From Zeimonas sp050187175 (GTDB lineage: Bacteria > Pseudomonadota > Gammaproteobacteria > Burkholderiales > Burkholderiaceae_E): DNA of 64,000 bases. The position numbers and the translations under genes were made by a program. Positions 8,828-17,187 of this stretch are shown here, piece by piece. The notes below the pieces were generated by a model. That model was not told the DNA's origin. It saw only the letters and a list, made by a program, of their open reading frames with translations, and did not search any database. Every line of letters begins with the position of its first letter. The stretch's first letter is position 1. The stretch covers positions 1 to 64,000 of the forward strand of contig JBFWXS010000020.1 in assembly GCA_050187175.1 (NCBI GenBank). Direction: 5' to 3'.

Positions 8828-10597
8828 TCAGCCGGTCTCGCGGGCGAGCAGCTCCCTGAGGCGGGGTTTGTCGATCTTCGTATTGGCGTTGCGCGGCAGC
8901 GCGTCGAGCACGATCAGCTTCTCGGGCAGCTTCAGGCTGGCGACGTGCCGTTCGTTGCGCAGGAAATCGACCAGCTGCTGCTGCGTCGGCGCGGCGGCAC
9001 CCGGATGCATGGCGATGAATGCGCAGATGCGTTCGCCGAGCCGCTCGTCCGGCATGCCGATGACGCCGACTTCCTTGACCCCCGGATAGTCGGCGACCAG
9101 GTTCTCGACCTCGGCCGACGAGACATTGAAGCCGCCGCGGACGATGATCTCCTTGAGCCGGCCGACGTAGCGGTAGTACTGGCCGCCGTCGCCGGCGATC
9201 TCGAACAGGTCGCCGCTGCGGTAGTAGCCGTGCGCGTCGAAGGCCGAGCGCGTACGGTCGGGATCGTTGAAATAGCCGTCGAATATGGTGGCGCCGCGCA
9301 TCCTCAGCTCCCCGGGACGGCCCGGCTCGGTGATCTCGAGCTCGGTCTGCGGGTCGACGAGGCGGCTCTCTATCATGTCGGCGCTGGGATAGTGCCACTC
9401 GAAGCCGCCGGCGCCGAGCCGAGGAAACAGCGTTGCGCGCAGTTCAGGCGCGGGAATGTCGTCCGGCGTCGCGGCCAGCGAGATGCCTTCGGTCGAGCCG
9501 AAGAAATTGACGACACGGATGCCGAAGCGCCGTTCGAACTCGCTGATCACGGCCGGCGACAGCGGCGCCGAGCCCGAGCCCACGGTGTGCAGGCGCTGCG
9601 TGTCTATGCCCTCGAGCCGCTGCGGTTCGCTCAGCAGCGATACCAGGATGGCCGGGGCGATCGACGTGAAGCCGATCTGCTCGTCGCGCAGCTGCTGGAT
9701 GAACAGCTCGAGCGTGAACGGCTGATGCAGGACGGCGGTGCCGGCGCGGTTCAGCCACGGCATGATGGTGCCGCTCATGGCGCCGTGCGTCGACAGCGGG
9801 CGAGCACTGAGCAGGCGTACGCCGTCGCACATGCCGCAGGCATCGGCGATGGTCGCCATCGAGGCCAGCCATTGCGCGTGGCTGCGCGGGATTCCTTTCG
9901 GGCGGCCCTCGCTGCCGGAGGTCCAGATGATGGTTACGACCTCGTCGGCGCAGACCTCCGCCACGGGCGCCGCGGCGTGGGCGGGGAAGGCCTGCCGGGC
10001 CGCGAGCAGGGCGCCGAGGTCGAGCGTGTCGTAGTCGTCGGCGGAGCGATGGGAAGCGCCGTCGGACGAGTGTTCGGCAGAGGGCTCAGCCGAGCGTTCG
10101 GCCGGACCGAGCAGCAGCAGATGCGTCAGGCTGTCATGCGCCTGCCGCAGGCCGTGCGCCATCCGCGCGTGGTCGAACTTGCCGATCCGCCGATTGGTGA
10201 ACAGCGCCTTGGCCGAGGTGTGATCGATGATGTACCCCAGCTCATGCTCGCGGTACAGCGCCGGCACCGGGCTGGCGATGATGCCGCGGCGAAAGCATGC
10301 GAGGTAGACGGCCAGCAGCTCCCAGGTATTGGCCATCTGGATCAGCGCGACGTCGTCCTTGGCCAGGCCGCAGGCGGCGAGGTTGTCGGCAAGCCGTTCG
10401 ACGGCGTTCTCAAGCGACCGCCAGTCGATGCGCTGCGGCGCTCCGTCGCAGACGGCGGCGCGGTTGGGCGGGTCGATGATCGCTTCGCGGTCGGGCACGC
10501 GCGCGGCATTGGCGCGCAGCAAGGTGTCGAACTGCAGGTCCGGCCAATGGCCGCGAAGGCGCATCTCGCGGATGCGATCGGGGGTGGAGAGAATCAT
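8828..10597 (-). CDS. AMP-dependent acyl-CoA synthetase/ligase
   Basis: The 589-residue adenylate-forming enzyme activates a carboxylic acid to its AMP ester and then to the CoA thioester. Core motifs are visible: the P-loop WTSGSEGRPKG (225-235), FFGSTEG (A5), YRSGDLF and YRYVGRLKEIIVRGG (A7/A8), and the A10 lysine in NANTKIDK (K574). The segment at about 167-187 (AERSAEPSAEHSSDGASHRS) looks like a loosely repetitive insertion in the N-terminal domain. It lies between the nitronate-monooxygenase-like gene and Bug receptor 2 on the same strand. An aromatic or phenylpropanoid-type acid from the upstream oxidation steps is a plausible substrate (inference). Confidence 0.9.
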   Translation of the reverse strand: MILSTPDRIREMRLRGHWPDLQFDTLLRANAARVPDREAIIDPPNRAAVCDGAPQRIDWRSLENAVERLADNLAACGLAKDDVALIQMANTWELLAVYLACFRRGIIASPVPALYREHELGYIIDHTSAKALFTNRRIGKFDHARMAHGLRQAHDSLTHLLLLGPAERSAEPSAEHSSDGASHRSADDYDTLDLGALLAARQAFPAHAAAPVAEVCADEVVTIIWTSGSEGRPKGIPRSHAQWLASMATIADACGMCDGVRLLSARPLSTHGAMSGTIMPWLNRAGTAVLHQPFTLELFIQQLRDEQIGFTSIAPAILVSLLSEPQRLEGIDTQRLHTVGSGSAPLSPAVISEFERRFGIRVVNFFGSTEGISLAATPDDIPAPELRATLFPRLGAGGFEWHYPSADMIESRLVDPQTELEITEPGRPGELRMRGATIFDGYFNDPDRTRSAFDAHGYYRSGDLFEIAGDGGQYYRYVGRLKEIIVRGGFNVSSAEVENLVADYPGVKEVGVIGMPDERLGERICAFIAMHPGAAAPTQQQLVDFLRNERHVASLKLPEKLIVLDALPRNANTKIDKPRLRELLARETG

Positions 10598-10655
10598 TCG
10601 AAATTCCGGAAAAGACGGTACGGCCTGAACGGGGAGCGGTGGTCGGCGCGCCGTG

Positions 10656-11663
10656 TCAGGCCACCGGCTGCAGCAGCCGCTGCCGCCACGGGTCGCGCGC
10701 TTCCTGGCGCAGCGCGGCCTGGTACTCGTCCTTCAGCCGGGCGATGATGCGGCCGGCCGGTTCGACCGCCGGCGTCTGGCCCACGGCATGGCCGGCCGAC
10801 CACAGATCCTTCCATGCCTTGATGTCGCGGTCGCGGTTGGTCATGTCGAACTTGCCGCGCGCCGGCAGATTGTCGGGATCGAGGCCGGCGGCGACCAGGC
10901 TGGGCCGCAGCTTGTTCGCCCAGGCGCCGGTGATCGCATTGGTATGGATGATGTCCGGGAACGAAGAATCGACCACCATCTGCTTGTAGGGGTCGACCGC
11001 GCTGCTCTCGTCGGTGGCAATGAAACGCGTGCCCATGTACGCGAAGTCGGCGCCCAGCGTCTGCGCGGCGCGCAGCGCATAGCCGTCGGCGATCGCGCCG
11101 CCCACGACCAGCATGCCGTCCCAGAACTCGCGCACCGCGGCGACGAAGGCCGGTGCGGCCATCGGTCCGGTGTGGCCGCCCGCGCCCGAGCAGACGAGGA
11201 CCAGCCCGTCGACGCCGGCCGCGGCGGCCTTGCGCGCGTATTCGGGAGTGTTGACGTCGGCAAAGACCAGCCCGCCGTAGCTGTGCACGGCGTCGACGAC
11301 GGGCCGCGGGCCGCCCAGAGCCGTGATGACCAGCGGCACGCGGTGCCGGACGCAGATCTCCAGGTCGGACGGGAAGCGCTTGTTGGTCGTATGCGAGACC
11401 AGGTTGACCGCCCATGCGGGCGCGGGCCGGTCGGGCCGCGTCAGCTCGCGCCGTCCGGCTTCGATGCGGCCGACCCATTCGTCGAAGATCTCCGGGCTGC
11501 GCGCGTTCAGCGACGGCAGCGAGCCGATGGCGCCCGCCGCGCAGGCAGCAAGCACCAGGTCGACGCTGCTGACGAGGAACATCGGCGCCACGATCAGCGG
11601 CAGCTCGAGCCCGCCCATCAGAGCCGGCGGGACACGGTCGCGGTAGCGGGTTATCGCGCTCAT
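10656..11663 (-). CDS. nitronate monooxygenase / 2-nitropropane dioxygenase-like FMN protein
   Basis: The 335-residue TIM-barrel flavoprotein belongs to the NMO family. The family motif with the presumed catalytic histidine is CSGAGGHTGP, the phosphate-binding segment follows at VVGGAIADG and LGADFAYMGTRF, and the N-terminal PLIVAPMFLVSS is typical. Its ATG overlaps the stop of oxygenase copy 2 (ATGA at 11660-11663), so the two are co-translated. Many family members are misnamed: some oxidise alkyl nitronates, others are quinone or enoyl reductases. Nothing else in this unit suggests a nitro compound, so a quinone- or enoyl-type redox role is at least as likely. Confidence 0.85.
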   Translation of the reverse strand: MSAITRYRDRVPPALMGGLELPLIVAPMFLVSSVDLVLAACAAGAIGSLPSLNARSPEIFDEWVGRIEAGRRELTRPDRPAPAWAVNLVSHTTNKRFPSDLEICVRHRVPLVITALGGPRPVVDAVHSYGGLVFADVNTPEYARKAAAAGVDGLVLVCSGAGGHTGPMAAPAFVAAVREFWDGMLVVGGAIADGYALRAAQTLGADFAYMGTRFIATDESSAVDPYKQMVVDSSFPDIIHTNAITGAWANKLRPSLVAAGLDPDNLPARGKFDMTNRDRDIKAWKDLWSAGHAVGQTPAVEPAGRIIARLKDEYQAALRQEARDPWRQRLLQPVA

Positions 11664-13156
11664 TGCTGCGACCCCGCCGCTTCACCGGTGATCCGCTCGC
11701 CCTCGACCCAGCAGGCGTGCGTGCCGACCGAGATCCGCTGAGGCAGCTCGATGCGCGCCACCGGGCCGGCCGCCACCGCGGCGGCGTCGAAGATCAGGCA
11801 TTCGGATGCGTCGCGTTCCAGATCGACGATGTAGGTCAGCACGTAGCCGTCGTCGTCGCTGCGGGCGTTCGGCCGCAGCGCGATCTGCGTCTCGCTGCCG
11901 TAGCGGCCGCGGCCGTACTCGAAGCGCTCGCTGCGGCCTGTATGCAGATCGTATTTCTTGATGCCGGTGAACAGCCACTGGCCCGGTGCGAACAGCGTAT
12001 TGAAGCTGTAGCGGTACGGGCGCCCGACATAGGCATTGGCGATGGTCGGGAACTCGGTCACTTCGTCGTCGAGGAAGGACTCGTGCGTCTGGCCGGTCTT
12101 CAGGTTGAAGCGCCAGCGGTACATGCGGGTGCGCGTATTGTGCTTGTCCAGCATTGCCGTCATGCGCGCATAGCCTTCCTTCGGCAGGTGCGAGACATTG
12201 GCGATCGGATCGAGCGAAATGCAGCCGTCCATCACCACTTCGTCGCCGTCCTCGAAGCAGTTGGACAGGTGCAGGATGTAGCAGGGCGTGGCCTCGAACC
12301 AGCGCACGTCGGCATTGCTGCCGTGGCGCGGCAGCACGCCGAAGCGCGACTGCAGATCGCGGTGGAAGCGCAGCCGGTGCTGACCCTGCGCCAGCAGCGC
12401 CGGGTCGAAGAACATCGGCAGGTCGTGCACGATCGTGTAGTTCGACGTGATGCCCAGGTCGTGCGGCCAGCGCGGTCCCGGCAGCTCGATGGGCACGTAG
12501 TGCACCAGCCGGTTGTTCCGGTCGACGACGCCGTAATGCATGTACGGCGGCTGCTCGCCGAAGTTGAAGAACATCATCTCGCCGGTGGCGAGATCGACCT
12601 TGAAGTGCGAGCAGACGCCCCAGGGCTCGACGTCGACGCCCCACTCGGTCTCGACGCCCAGCGTCTCCAACGTGCGCGGATCGAGCCGGTACGGCTCGCT
12701 GCATTGCGACATCGTGGCCAGCAGCCTGCCCGCATGGGCGATGACGTCGGTGCCGGCATTGTCCTTCATGGCGCCGATCGATCCCCAGCCGCGCCGGCTG
12801 CGCAGGCGGGGTTCGGTCAGGCCGGGCCACAGCGAGCGCCCGGCGGCCTGTTCAGCGAGAAAACCGGTGGTGCGGACGAAGCGGTTCCGGTATTCGGCGC
12901 GGCCGTCGGCGAAATGCATCGCGTGCAGCATGCCGTCGCCGTCGAACGGATGGTAGCGGCCCATCGGCTCATGGACCTGATTGTGCGAATTGCGCACGTA
13001 GATGCCGTGCAGATCGCGCGGGATCTCACCGTGCACGACCAGATCCGGCGTGGCGGCGGTGTATTCATCCGAGACCGGGCGGTAGGCGCCCTGCAGGAAC
13101 GGATTGTCATTGTCGGCGCGGATCGTCGAGCGGATTCGCGCGTGCACTTCGAGCAT
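11660..13156 (-). CDS. carotenoid oxygenase / lignostilbene dioxygenase family protein, copy 2
   Basis: A 498-residue member of the carotenoid-cleavage oxygenase family with all four iron histidines at the same positions as copy 1: H184 (CSHFKVD), H232 (WPHDLGIT), H296 (LHLSNC) and H480 (GTHACW). I choose the ATG at 13156 over an in-frame ATG 39 bp upstream, because GGAG lies 6 nt before it and because it gives a gap-free alignment of 498 residues with copy 1, starting MLEV in both. It is the first gene of an eight-gene unit and overlaps the next gene by ATGA. The divergent C-terminal third (residues about 411-465) is the main difference from copy 1 and may change substrate preference. Confidence 0.9.
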   Translation of the reverse strand: MLEVHARIRSTIRADNDNPFLQGAYRPVSDEYTAATPDLVVHGEIPRDLHGIYVRNSHNQVHEPMGRYHPFDGDGMLHAMHFADGRAEYRNRFVRTTGFLAEQAAGRSLWPGLTEPRLRSRRGWGSIGAMKDNAGTDVIAHAGRLLATMSQCSEPYRLDPRTLETLGVETEWGVDVEPWGVCSHFKVDLATGEMMFFNFGEQPPYMHYGVVDRNNRLVHYVPIELPGPRWPHDLGITSNYTIVHDLPMFFDPALLAQGQHRLRFHRDLQSRFGVLPRHGSNADVRWFEATPCYILHLSNCFEDGDEVVMDGCISLDPIANVSHLPKEGYARMTAMLDKHNTRTRMYRWRFNLKTGQTHESFLDDEVTEFPTIANAYVGRPYRYSFNTLFAPGQWLFTGIKKYDLHTGRSERFEYGRGRYGSETQIALRPNARSDDDGYVLTYIVDLERDASECLIFDAAAVAAGPVARIELPQRISVGTHACWVEGERITGEAAGSQQ

Positions 13157-13252
13157 CACAGACTCCATCGGTATCGAGCTTGCGGACCCGGGCAAAGAGG
13201 TCGGCCGCGAACTCAGGGCGGAGCGTAGTCGGTGCCGGTTCGCAAGTCAATA

Positions 13253-13274
13253 CTTCGTTTAATAGACTTATAAA
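13253..13274. promoter_or_regulatory. candidate operator, site 2 (matches site 1)
   Basis: This AT-rich stretch lies 97 bp upstream of oxygenase copy 2. Its reverse complement matches 16 of 22 bases of the element at 2545-2566 upstream of copy 1. The half-site pattern TTTATAAG/CTATTAAA is roughly palindromic. Because paralogous genes under one nearby regulator share it, I read it as a probable regulator binding site; no experiment supports this. Confidence 0.4.
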
Positions 13275-13445
13275 TTTGCCATGTGAAAAGCCATTTTTCT
13301 CCTTGAAATCAATGGGAAGGCTGTCGATCAGGTTCCTCTATCGAACTGACAAGCTGCAGCCCACGGGGCCTTGCGCGGAGCGGGGGCGCCGCTGAGCAAG
13401 AAATGTTCCTGAAACGGTTGAGAACCCCTCGGGAACGCAACAGTG

Positions 13446-13475
13446 TTGGTCCGATTCCATATCCATCGCTAGAAT
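13446..13475 (+). promoter_or_regulatory. possible sigma-70 promoter for the cheR-kinase pair
   Basis: A TTGGTC box (13446-13451) and a TAGAAT box (13470-13475) are separated by 18 bp, 56 bp before the cheR start. The -10 match is good and the -35 match is moderate. Such boxes occur by chance in long sequences, so confidence is limited. Confidence 0.35.
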
Positions 13476-13531
13476 CTCCGCTCTGATCGCCGTACGGTGC
13501 GGCGACGTCCGATCGAGGTGACGACGGCGCA

Positions 13532-14506
13532 ATGCGGCCAGGGGCAGAGATAGCGCATGTCGGCGGCGAGGGCATGTACCGCGTCGGCCGGCCGGTATTG
13601 GGAACGGACGGCGCGTCAGCCGCCGACCTCGTCGCGCATGGAGGCCGGGATGGGGCCGCCGGGCCCGGCGAGCGCGATGAGGCCGACGACTGCGGCGAAA
13701 GCGATGCAGGGGCGATTGCCGGCATCGTCGACGAAATGCGCGTGCGCACCGGCATCGAGTTCGGTCACTATCGTCCCGCCACGCTCGAACGGCGCATCCG
13801 CAACCGGATGATCCTCGCCGGCGTCGCGTCGCTGCCCGACTATCTGGAGCGGCTGCGCGCCGACGGCGGCGAGGCCGCCAGCCTGCTCGAGCGGCTGACG
13901 ATCAAGGTGAGCCGCTTCTACCGCAATGCCTATACCTTCGACCAGTTGTCGAAGCTCGCCATTCCGCGGCTGGCCGCCGATGCGGGCGGCCCGCTGCGGC
14001 TTTGGTGCGCCGGCTGCGGTCGCGGCGAGGAAGCCTATACGCTGGCCATGCTGCTGCACGAGGCCGGCGTCGACGGTTCGGTGCTGGCGACGGACATAGA
14101 CGGCTGCGCGCTGGCCGAAGCGCGGCAGGGACGCTATCCGGAAGGCGCGCTGATCGAGCTGCCCGGCCGGCTGCGCGAACGCTATCTGCGGCCGGTGGAC
14201 GGCGGCGGCCGGCGCTGCTACGAAGTCGACGAAGCGCTGCGGGCGCGCGTGCGTTTCGCCGTGCATGACCTGCTCGCGGGCATGCCGCCCTGTCCGGCGG
14301 CGTTCCATCTGGTCAGCTGCCGCAACGTGGTCATCTATTTCGCACCGTCGGCTCAGCGGCGCGCATTCGATACCTTGCAACAAGCCCTGGCGCCGGGCGC
14401 CTTCATGTGTCTGGGGGAGGCCGAGTGGCCCGACGCCGAGCTGGCATCCGTTCTGCGGGCCGTGGGTTGCAAGACGCGGGTATTCAGGTTCGAGGGTTCA
14501 GCGTGA
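13532..14506 (+). CDS. CheR-type SAM-dependent methyltransferase
   Basis: The 324-residue protein has the two-part CheR architecture. An N-terminal helical domain (GIEFGHYRPATLERRIRNRM; LTIKVSRFYRN) is followed by a SAM-binding Rossmann domain (LRLWCAGCGRGEEAYTLAM, VLATDIDG, and FHLVSCRNVVIYF). CheR enzymes methylate glutamates of chemoreceptors. Here no chemoreceptor, CheA, CheW or CheB is nearby; the stop overlaps the GTG start of a hybrid histidine kinase (GTGA). The first 60 or so residues look disordered and the exact start is uncertain; the chosen ATG has a GAGG 13 nt upstream. It probably modifies or works with the adjacent kinase rather than in flagellar chemotaxis (inference). Confidence 0.88.
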   Translation: MRPGAEIAHVGGEGMYRVGRPVLGTDGASAADLVAHGGRDGAAGPGERDEADDCGESDAGAIAGIVDEMRVRTGIEFGHYRPATLERRIRNRMILAGVASLPDYLERLRADGGEAASLLERLTIKVSRFYRNAYTFDQLSKLAIPRLAADAGGPLRLWCAGCGRGEEAYTLAMLLHEAGVDGSVLATDIDGCALAEARQGRYPEGALIELPGRLRERYLRPVDGGGRRCYEVDEALRARVRFAVHDLLAGMPPCPAAFHLVSCRNVVIYFAPSAQRRAFDTLQQALAPGAFMCLGEAEWPDAELASVLRAVGCKTRVFRFEGSA

Positions 14507-17187
14507 AGCGTTTCGAGGGGCCGACGATAGGCCAAAGGATGGTGTTCGGCTTTGGCGTGCTGCTGCTGATCATCGGCACCTTGATGGCGACCACGTATTT
14601 CTGGCAGCGCCACAGCGACGAAGCGCTGCGCGAGTTCGTGCAGGCCAGCCAGCCGCTGAGCAACTCGGCCAAGGAACTTGAGAACGCGCTGCTGCGCGTC
14701 GGCGTCGCGGTGCGCTCCTATGTCCTGCAGCCCCAGCCCGAGCAGCTCGACGCCTACGACAGGACGCTGCGCTCGGCGAGTTCGCGGCTGATCCAGCTGC
14801 ATGGCGCGATCCGCGACAGCGAAGGGCGCGCAATGTTCGCCCGCATCGAGCCCCAGCTGCAGGGCTACCTCGGCGCGACTCGGCGGCTGGTGAGCGAGCG
14901 TGCCCAGCAGCCGCTGCAGGACGACGCCGAGCTGTCGCTGAGCGGCATGCGCGAATCGGCGCTCGATGCGCTGCGCGAGTTCATACAGCTGCAGTCCGAC
15001 CGCACCGACGCATCGCTGGCCGCGATGCAGAGCGCGCAGCAGCGGGTGTCGCAGGGGCTGGCGATCAGCGGGGTTCTGTCGCTGCTGTTCTTCGTCGTCT
15101 TCGCGTGGCTGACCATGCAGTCGGTGCGACGGCCGGCCGCCGCACTGGTGGAGATCGCCTCGTCGTTGCGGCGCGGCGACTGGAAACCGGCGCTGGGGCT
15201 GTACGAGCCGTCGGTCGATGCTCCGCTGCCGCGCCGCGAGCGCAACGAGCTGGCCCAGATCGGCCGCGCGTTCGGCAGCGCCGCCACCGAACTCGAGCGG
15301 CGTTCGCAGCGGATGGCGGCCCACCGCCGCGTGGCGGAGGCCAGCGTGTCGGGGCTCGACCAGGCCGAGGTCGCGCGGCAGGTGCTGGACGTGGCGGTCG
15401 AGCATCTGGGGGCGGAGTTGGGCATCGTCTACGTGCTCGATGCCGCCGGCGGGAAGGCCGCGGATGGCAATGCGGCAGACGGCAGCGGCGCTCATGTGCC
15501 GCTGCAGCCGGTGGCCAGCTTCGGCCTTGCATTGACGACTGCGGCCGCCGGCGGTGGCGAGGGGCTGCCGCAGCAGGCCGTGAGCGAACGCAAGGCAGTG
15601 CGGATTCGCGACATCCCGCCCGACAGCGGTTTCCAGATCCGGCTCGGCTACGACGCCGCGCCGCCGCGGGAGGTGATCGCCGCGCCGATCTGCTTCCAGC
15701 AGCGCGTGCTGGGCGTGCTGCTGCTGGCCGGCCTGCATGAGTTCGACGACGCGGCGCTCGACTTCATTACCGCCGCTGCCGACCAGTTCGGGGTCGGGCT
15801 GAACAATGCGCAGGCGCACGCCCATGTGCAGGGCCTGCTGCGCGAGCTGGCCGACAAGTCGCGGCAGATCCAGGCGCAGAACGAAGAGCTGCAGGCCCAG
15901 AACGAGGAGATCCAGGCGCAGTCCGAAGAAGCGCAGGCGCAGAACGAGGAGCTGCAGGCGCAGGGTGAGGAGATCCGCGCCCAGCACGAGCAGCTGCTCG
16001 AACAGACCGCCCAGCTGCGCGAGCAGTCGCTGCAGCTCGCCGACAGCGACCGGCGCAAGAATGAGTTCCTCGGCCTGCTGGCGCATGAGCTGCGCAATCC
16101 GATGGCCGGCATCTCGAACAGCCTGTTCGTGCTGTCGCGGCCCGGCCTCACGCCCGAGCAGGCCGACAGTGCCCGCGGCACCATCCTGCGGCAGACGCGG
16201 CAGCTGAACCGGCTGATCGACGATCTGCTCGACATCACGCGCGTATCGCACGGCAAGATCTCGCTGAAGACGCAGCGGCTCGATCTGGTGCCGCTGCTGC
16301 GCGAATGGCTGCAGGATCAGCGCGCCGCGTTCGAGGCCGGCGGCATCGAGTTGAACATCGATCTGCCCGACGAGCCGGTATGGGTCGATGCCGACCGGGC
16401 GCGCGTTTGCCAGATCGTCGGCAACCTGGTCGACAACGCGCTGAAGTTCACCGACAGCGGCGGCCGCGTCGACGTGGTGCTGCGAGTCGAAGACGGGGGC
16501 GGCGCCACGCTGATCACCGTCACCGACTCTGGAATAGGCATAGAGCCGGCGGTGTTCGCGCGGCTGTTCGAGCCGTTCAGCCAGGGTGATCCGAGCATTG
16601 CCAGGCGCAGCGGCGGGCTCGGTCTCGGGCTGGCGCTGGTGAAGGCGCTGGTCGAGATGCATGGCGGCAGCGTCGAGGCGTTCAGCGAGGGTGTGGGCCG
16701 AGGCGCGCGCTTCGCCGTGCGCCTGCCGCTGGCCGACGCCGAGCCGGCGGCGGCGTCCCAGGCGCAGCGCGAAACGCCGGCGGAGGCCGCGGCGCGGCGC
16801 CCCGCGCCGTGCCGCATCCTGATCATCGAAGACAATGCCGACGCTGCGCAGTCGCTGGCGGCGGCGATGCAGCTCGAAGGGCATTCGGTGCGGGTGGCGC
16901 ATTCGGCCGACGACGGGCTGGCGGTCGCGCGGCAGTTCCGGCCGGACGCTCTGTTATGCGACATCGGCCTGCCGGTCATCGACGGCTACGAGGTGGCGCG
17001 CCGATTCCGCGCCGATCCGGCGCTGCGCGATGTCTATCTGGTGGCCGTGACCGGCTATGCCGGGGAGCGCGAACGCGAACAGGCGGCGCGGGCCGGGTTC
17101 GACCGGCATCTGGCCAAGCCGCCCGATCTGCTCGGGCTGGCCGAGCTGCTTGCCGACGTGGCCGCGCGCCGCGGCTCACTGCCGTAG
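14503..17187 (+). CDS. hybrid sensor histidine kinase with GAF-like, coiled-coil and receiver domains
   Basis: The 894-residue membrane kinase starts at a GTG overlapping the cheR stop, with GAGG 7 nt upstream. Order: TM helix about 15-35; periplasmic helical (CHASE3-like) region; TM helix about 186-205; HAMP-like linker; GAF-like domain about 280-440; a Gln/Glu-rich coiled coil about 447-515 built on repeats of QAQNEEL; HisKA with phospho-accepting H528 (LAHELRNP); HATPase with N box NLVDNALKF and G boxes DSGIGI and GGLGLGLAL; and a C-terminal receiver with D820 (LCDIGLPV). The NEELQ-type coiled coil is also typical of CheB-CheR-PAS fusion proteins, which fits the coupled CheR. No DNA-binding partner is encoded beside it. 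Confidence 0.9.
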   Translation: MKRFEGPTIGQRMVFGFGVLLLIIGTLMATTYFWQRHSDEALREFVQASQPLSNSAKELENALLRVGVAVRSYVLQPQPEQLDAYDRTLRSASSRLIQLHGAIRDSEGRAMFARIEPQLQGYLGATRRLVSERAQQPLQDDAELSLSGMRESALDALREFIQLQSDRTDASLAAMQSAQQRVSQGLAISGVLSLLFFVVFAWLTMQSVRRPAAALVEIASSLRRGDWKPALGLYEPSVDAPLPRRERNELAQIGRAFGSAATELERRSQRMAAHRRVAEASVSGLDQAEVARQVLDVAVEHLGAELGIVYVLDAAGGKAADGNAADGSGAHVPLQPVASFGLALTTAAAGGGEGLPQQAVSERKAVRIRDIPPDSGFQIRLGYDAAPPREVIAAPICFQQRVLGVLLLAGLHEFDDAALDFITAAADQFGVGLNNAQAHAHVQGLLRELADKSRQIQAQNEELQAQNEEIQAQSEEAQAQNEELQAQGEEIRAQHEQLLEQTAQLREQSLQLADSDRRKNEFLGLLAHELRNPMAGISNSLFVLSRPGLTPEQADSARGTILRQTRQLNRLIDDLLDITRVSHGKISLKTQRLDLVPLLREWLQDQRAAFEAGGIELNIDLPDEPVWVDADRARVCQIVGNLVDNALKFTDSGGRVDVVLRVEDGGGATLITVTDSGIGIEPAVFARLFEPFSQGDPSIARRSGGLGLGLALVKALVEMHGGSVEAFSEGVGRGARFAVRLPLADAEPAAASQAQRETPAEAAARRPAPCRILIIEDNADAAQSLAAAMQLEGHSVRVAHSADDGLAVARQFRPDALLCDIGLPVIDGYEVARRFRADPALRDVYLVAVTGYAGEREREQAARAGFDRHLAKPPDLLGLAELLADVAARRGSLP

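Larger units (their letters stand above)
13157..13531. other. 375-bp intergenic region between divergent units
   Basis: The spacer separates the minus-strand oxygenase operon from the plus-strand cheR-kinase pair. It holds an AT-rich operator candidate (13253-13274), further AT-rich sequence up to about 13320, and a possible promoter for the rightward genes (13446-13475). A 71-codon open frame at 13180-13395 has no recognisable motif and looks like chance. No RNA gene or strong terminator was recognised. Confidence 0.6.

Noticed and set aside
7800..9398. A longer Bug receptor (532 codons) reading back into the acyl-CoA ligase gene
   Set aside because: The extra part overlaps the ligase coding region and has no signal peptide; a TTG with a Shine-Dalgarno sequence at 8774 gives a normal receptor.
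13180..13395. A 71-codon open frame in the spacer upstream of cheR
   Set aside because: It begins antisense to the 5' region of the oxygenase unit, crosses the operator candidate and shows no homology.
14353..16902. An 849-codon open frame on the minus strand
   Set aside because: It lies opposite the hybrid kinase, whose motifs are complete; the antisense product is rich in Arg, Gln and Ala without domain structure.
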